Assembly: GCA_964442435.1 (NCBI GenBank)
Contig: CAYTZG010000027.1
Span: 1 to 15,647 of the forward strand
DNA length: 15,647 nucleotides
Direction of reading: 5' to 3'
Source of the DNA: CAMXAS01 sp964442435
Lineage (GTDB): Bacteria > Bacteroidota > Bacteroidia > Bacteroidales > P3
Shown: positions 15,643 through 15,647 of the stretch, one piece after another
Numbering within the stretch: position 1 is the first letter of the stretch
Layout: each line of letters starts with the position of its first letter
Notes under the pieces: generated by a model
Told to the model about the DNA's origin: nothing
Seen by the model: only the letters and a program-made list of their open reading frames with translations
The model's database searches: none
Translations under genes and position numbers: made by a program

Positions 15643-15647
15643 AATCT

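Overview
The window looks like a chromosomal segment of a GC-rich member of the Bacteroidota, most likely the Bacteroidales. Three things point there. Upstream regions carry the Bacteroidota sigma-factor -7 element TAnnTTTG (110-117, 1279-1286, 14555-14562 on +; 14522-14529 on -). Several families are Bacteroidota-typical: DUF3109, an IPExxxVDY-like protein and an AAA/DUF4143 ATPase. A 1494-residue secreted protein ends in a type IX secretion (T9SS) sorting domain, so the organism should have a T9SS, which argues against Bacteroides itself. I cannot name a genus from sequence alone.

Layout, left to right. (1) 1-133: a 33-bp tandem array with nested palindromes, followed by a promoter. It leads into an AT-richer gene (134-1267) for an AAA+ ATPase with a C-terminal DUF4143 nuclease-fold domain. 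This part is the most accessory-like. (2) 1320-6106: a compact + strand operon of L-aspartate oxidase (nadB), adenylosuccinate lyase (purB) and an MsbA-like ABC exporter. (3) 6107-6299: an intergenic stretch with a large imperfect inverted repeat and a T-run (terminator or repeat element). (4) 6300-9138: a second + strand operon of rsgA, an AI-2E/PerM-family membrane protein and radC. Its two downstream genes have clear Shine-Dalgarno sequences, and radC starts inside the stop of the gene before it. (5) 9099-14494: a - strand pair of the giant T9SS cargo protein and then NAD kinase (nadK). The two overlap by 19 bp, and nadK overlaps radC tail-to-tail by 40 bp. (6) 14495-14589: a divergent promoter region. 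(7) 14590-15642: an IPExxxVDY-like protein (+) and a DUF3109 cysteine-rich protein (-), converging with a 9-bp gap.

Most genes are housekeeping: NAD(P) synthesis (nadB, nadK), purine synthesis (purB), 30S ribosome maturation (rsgA) and envelope functions (ABC exporter, T9SS protein). I found no tRNA, rRNA, CRISPR array, insertion sequence or integrase. The best candidates for something undescribed are the palindromic array at the ATPase promoter, the 6141-6230 intergenic element, and the domain architecture and nadK coupling of the giant surface protein.
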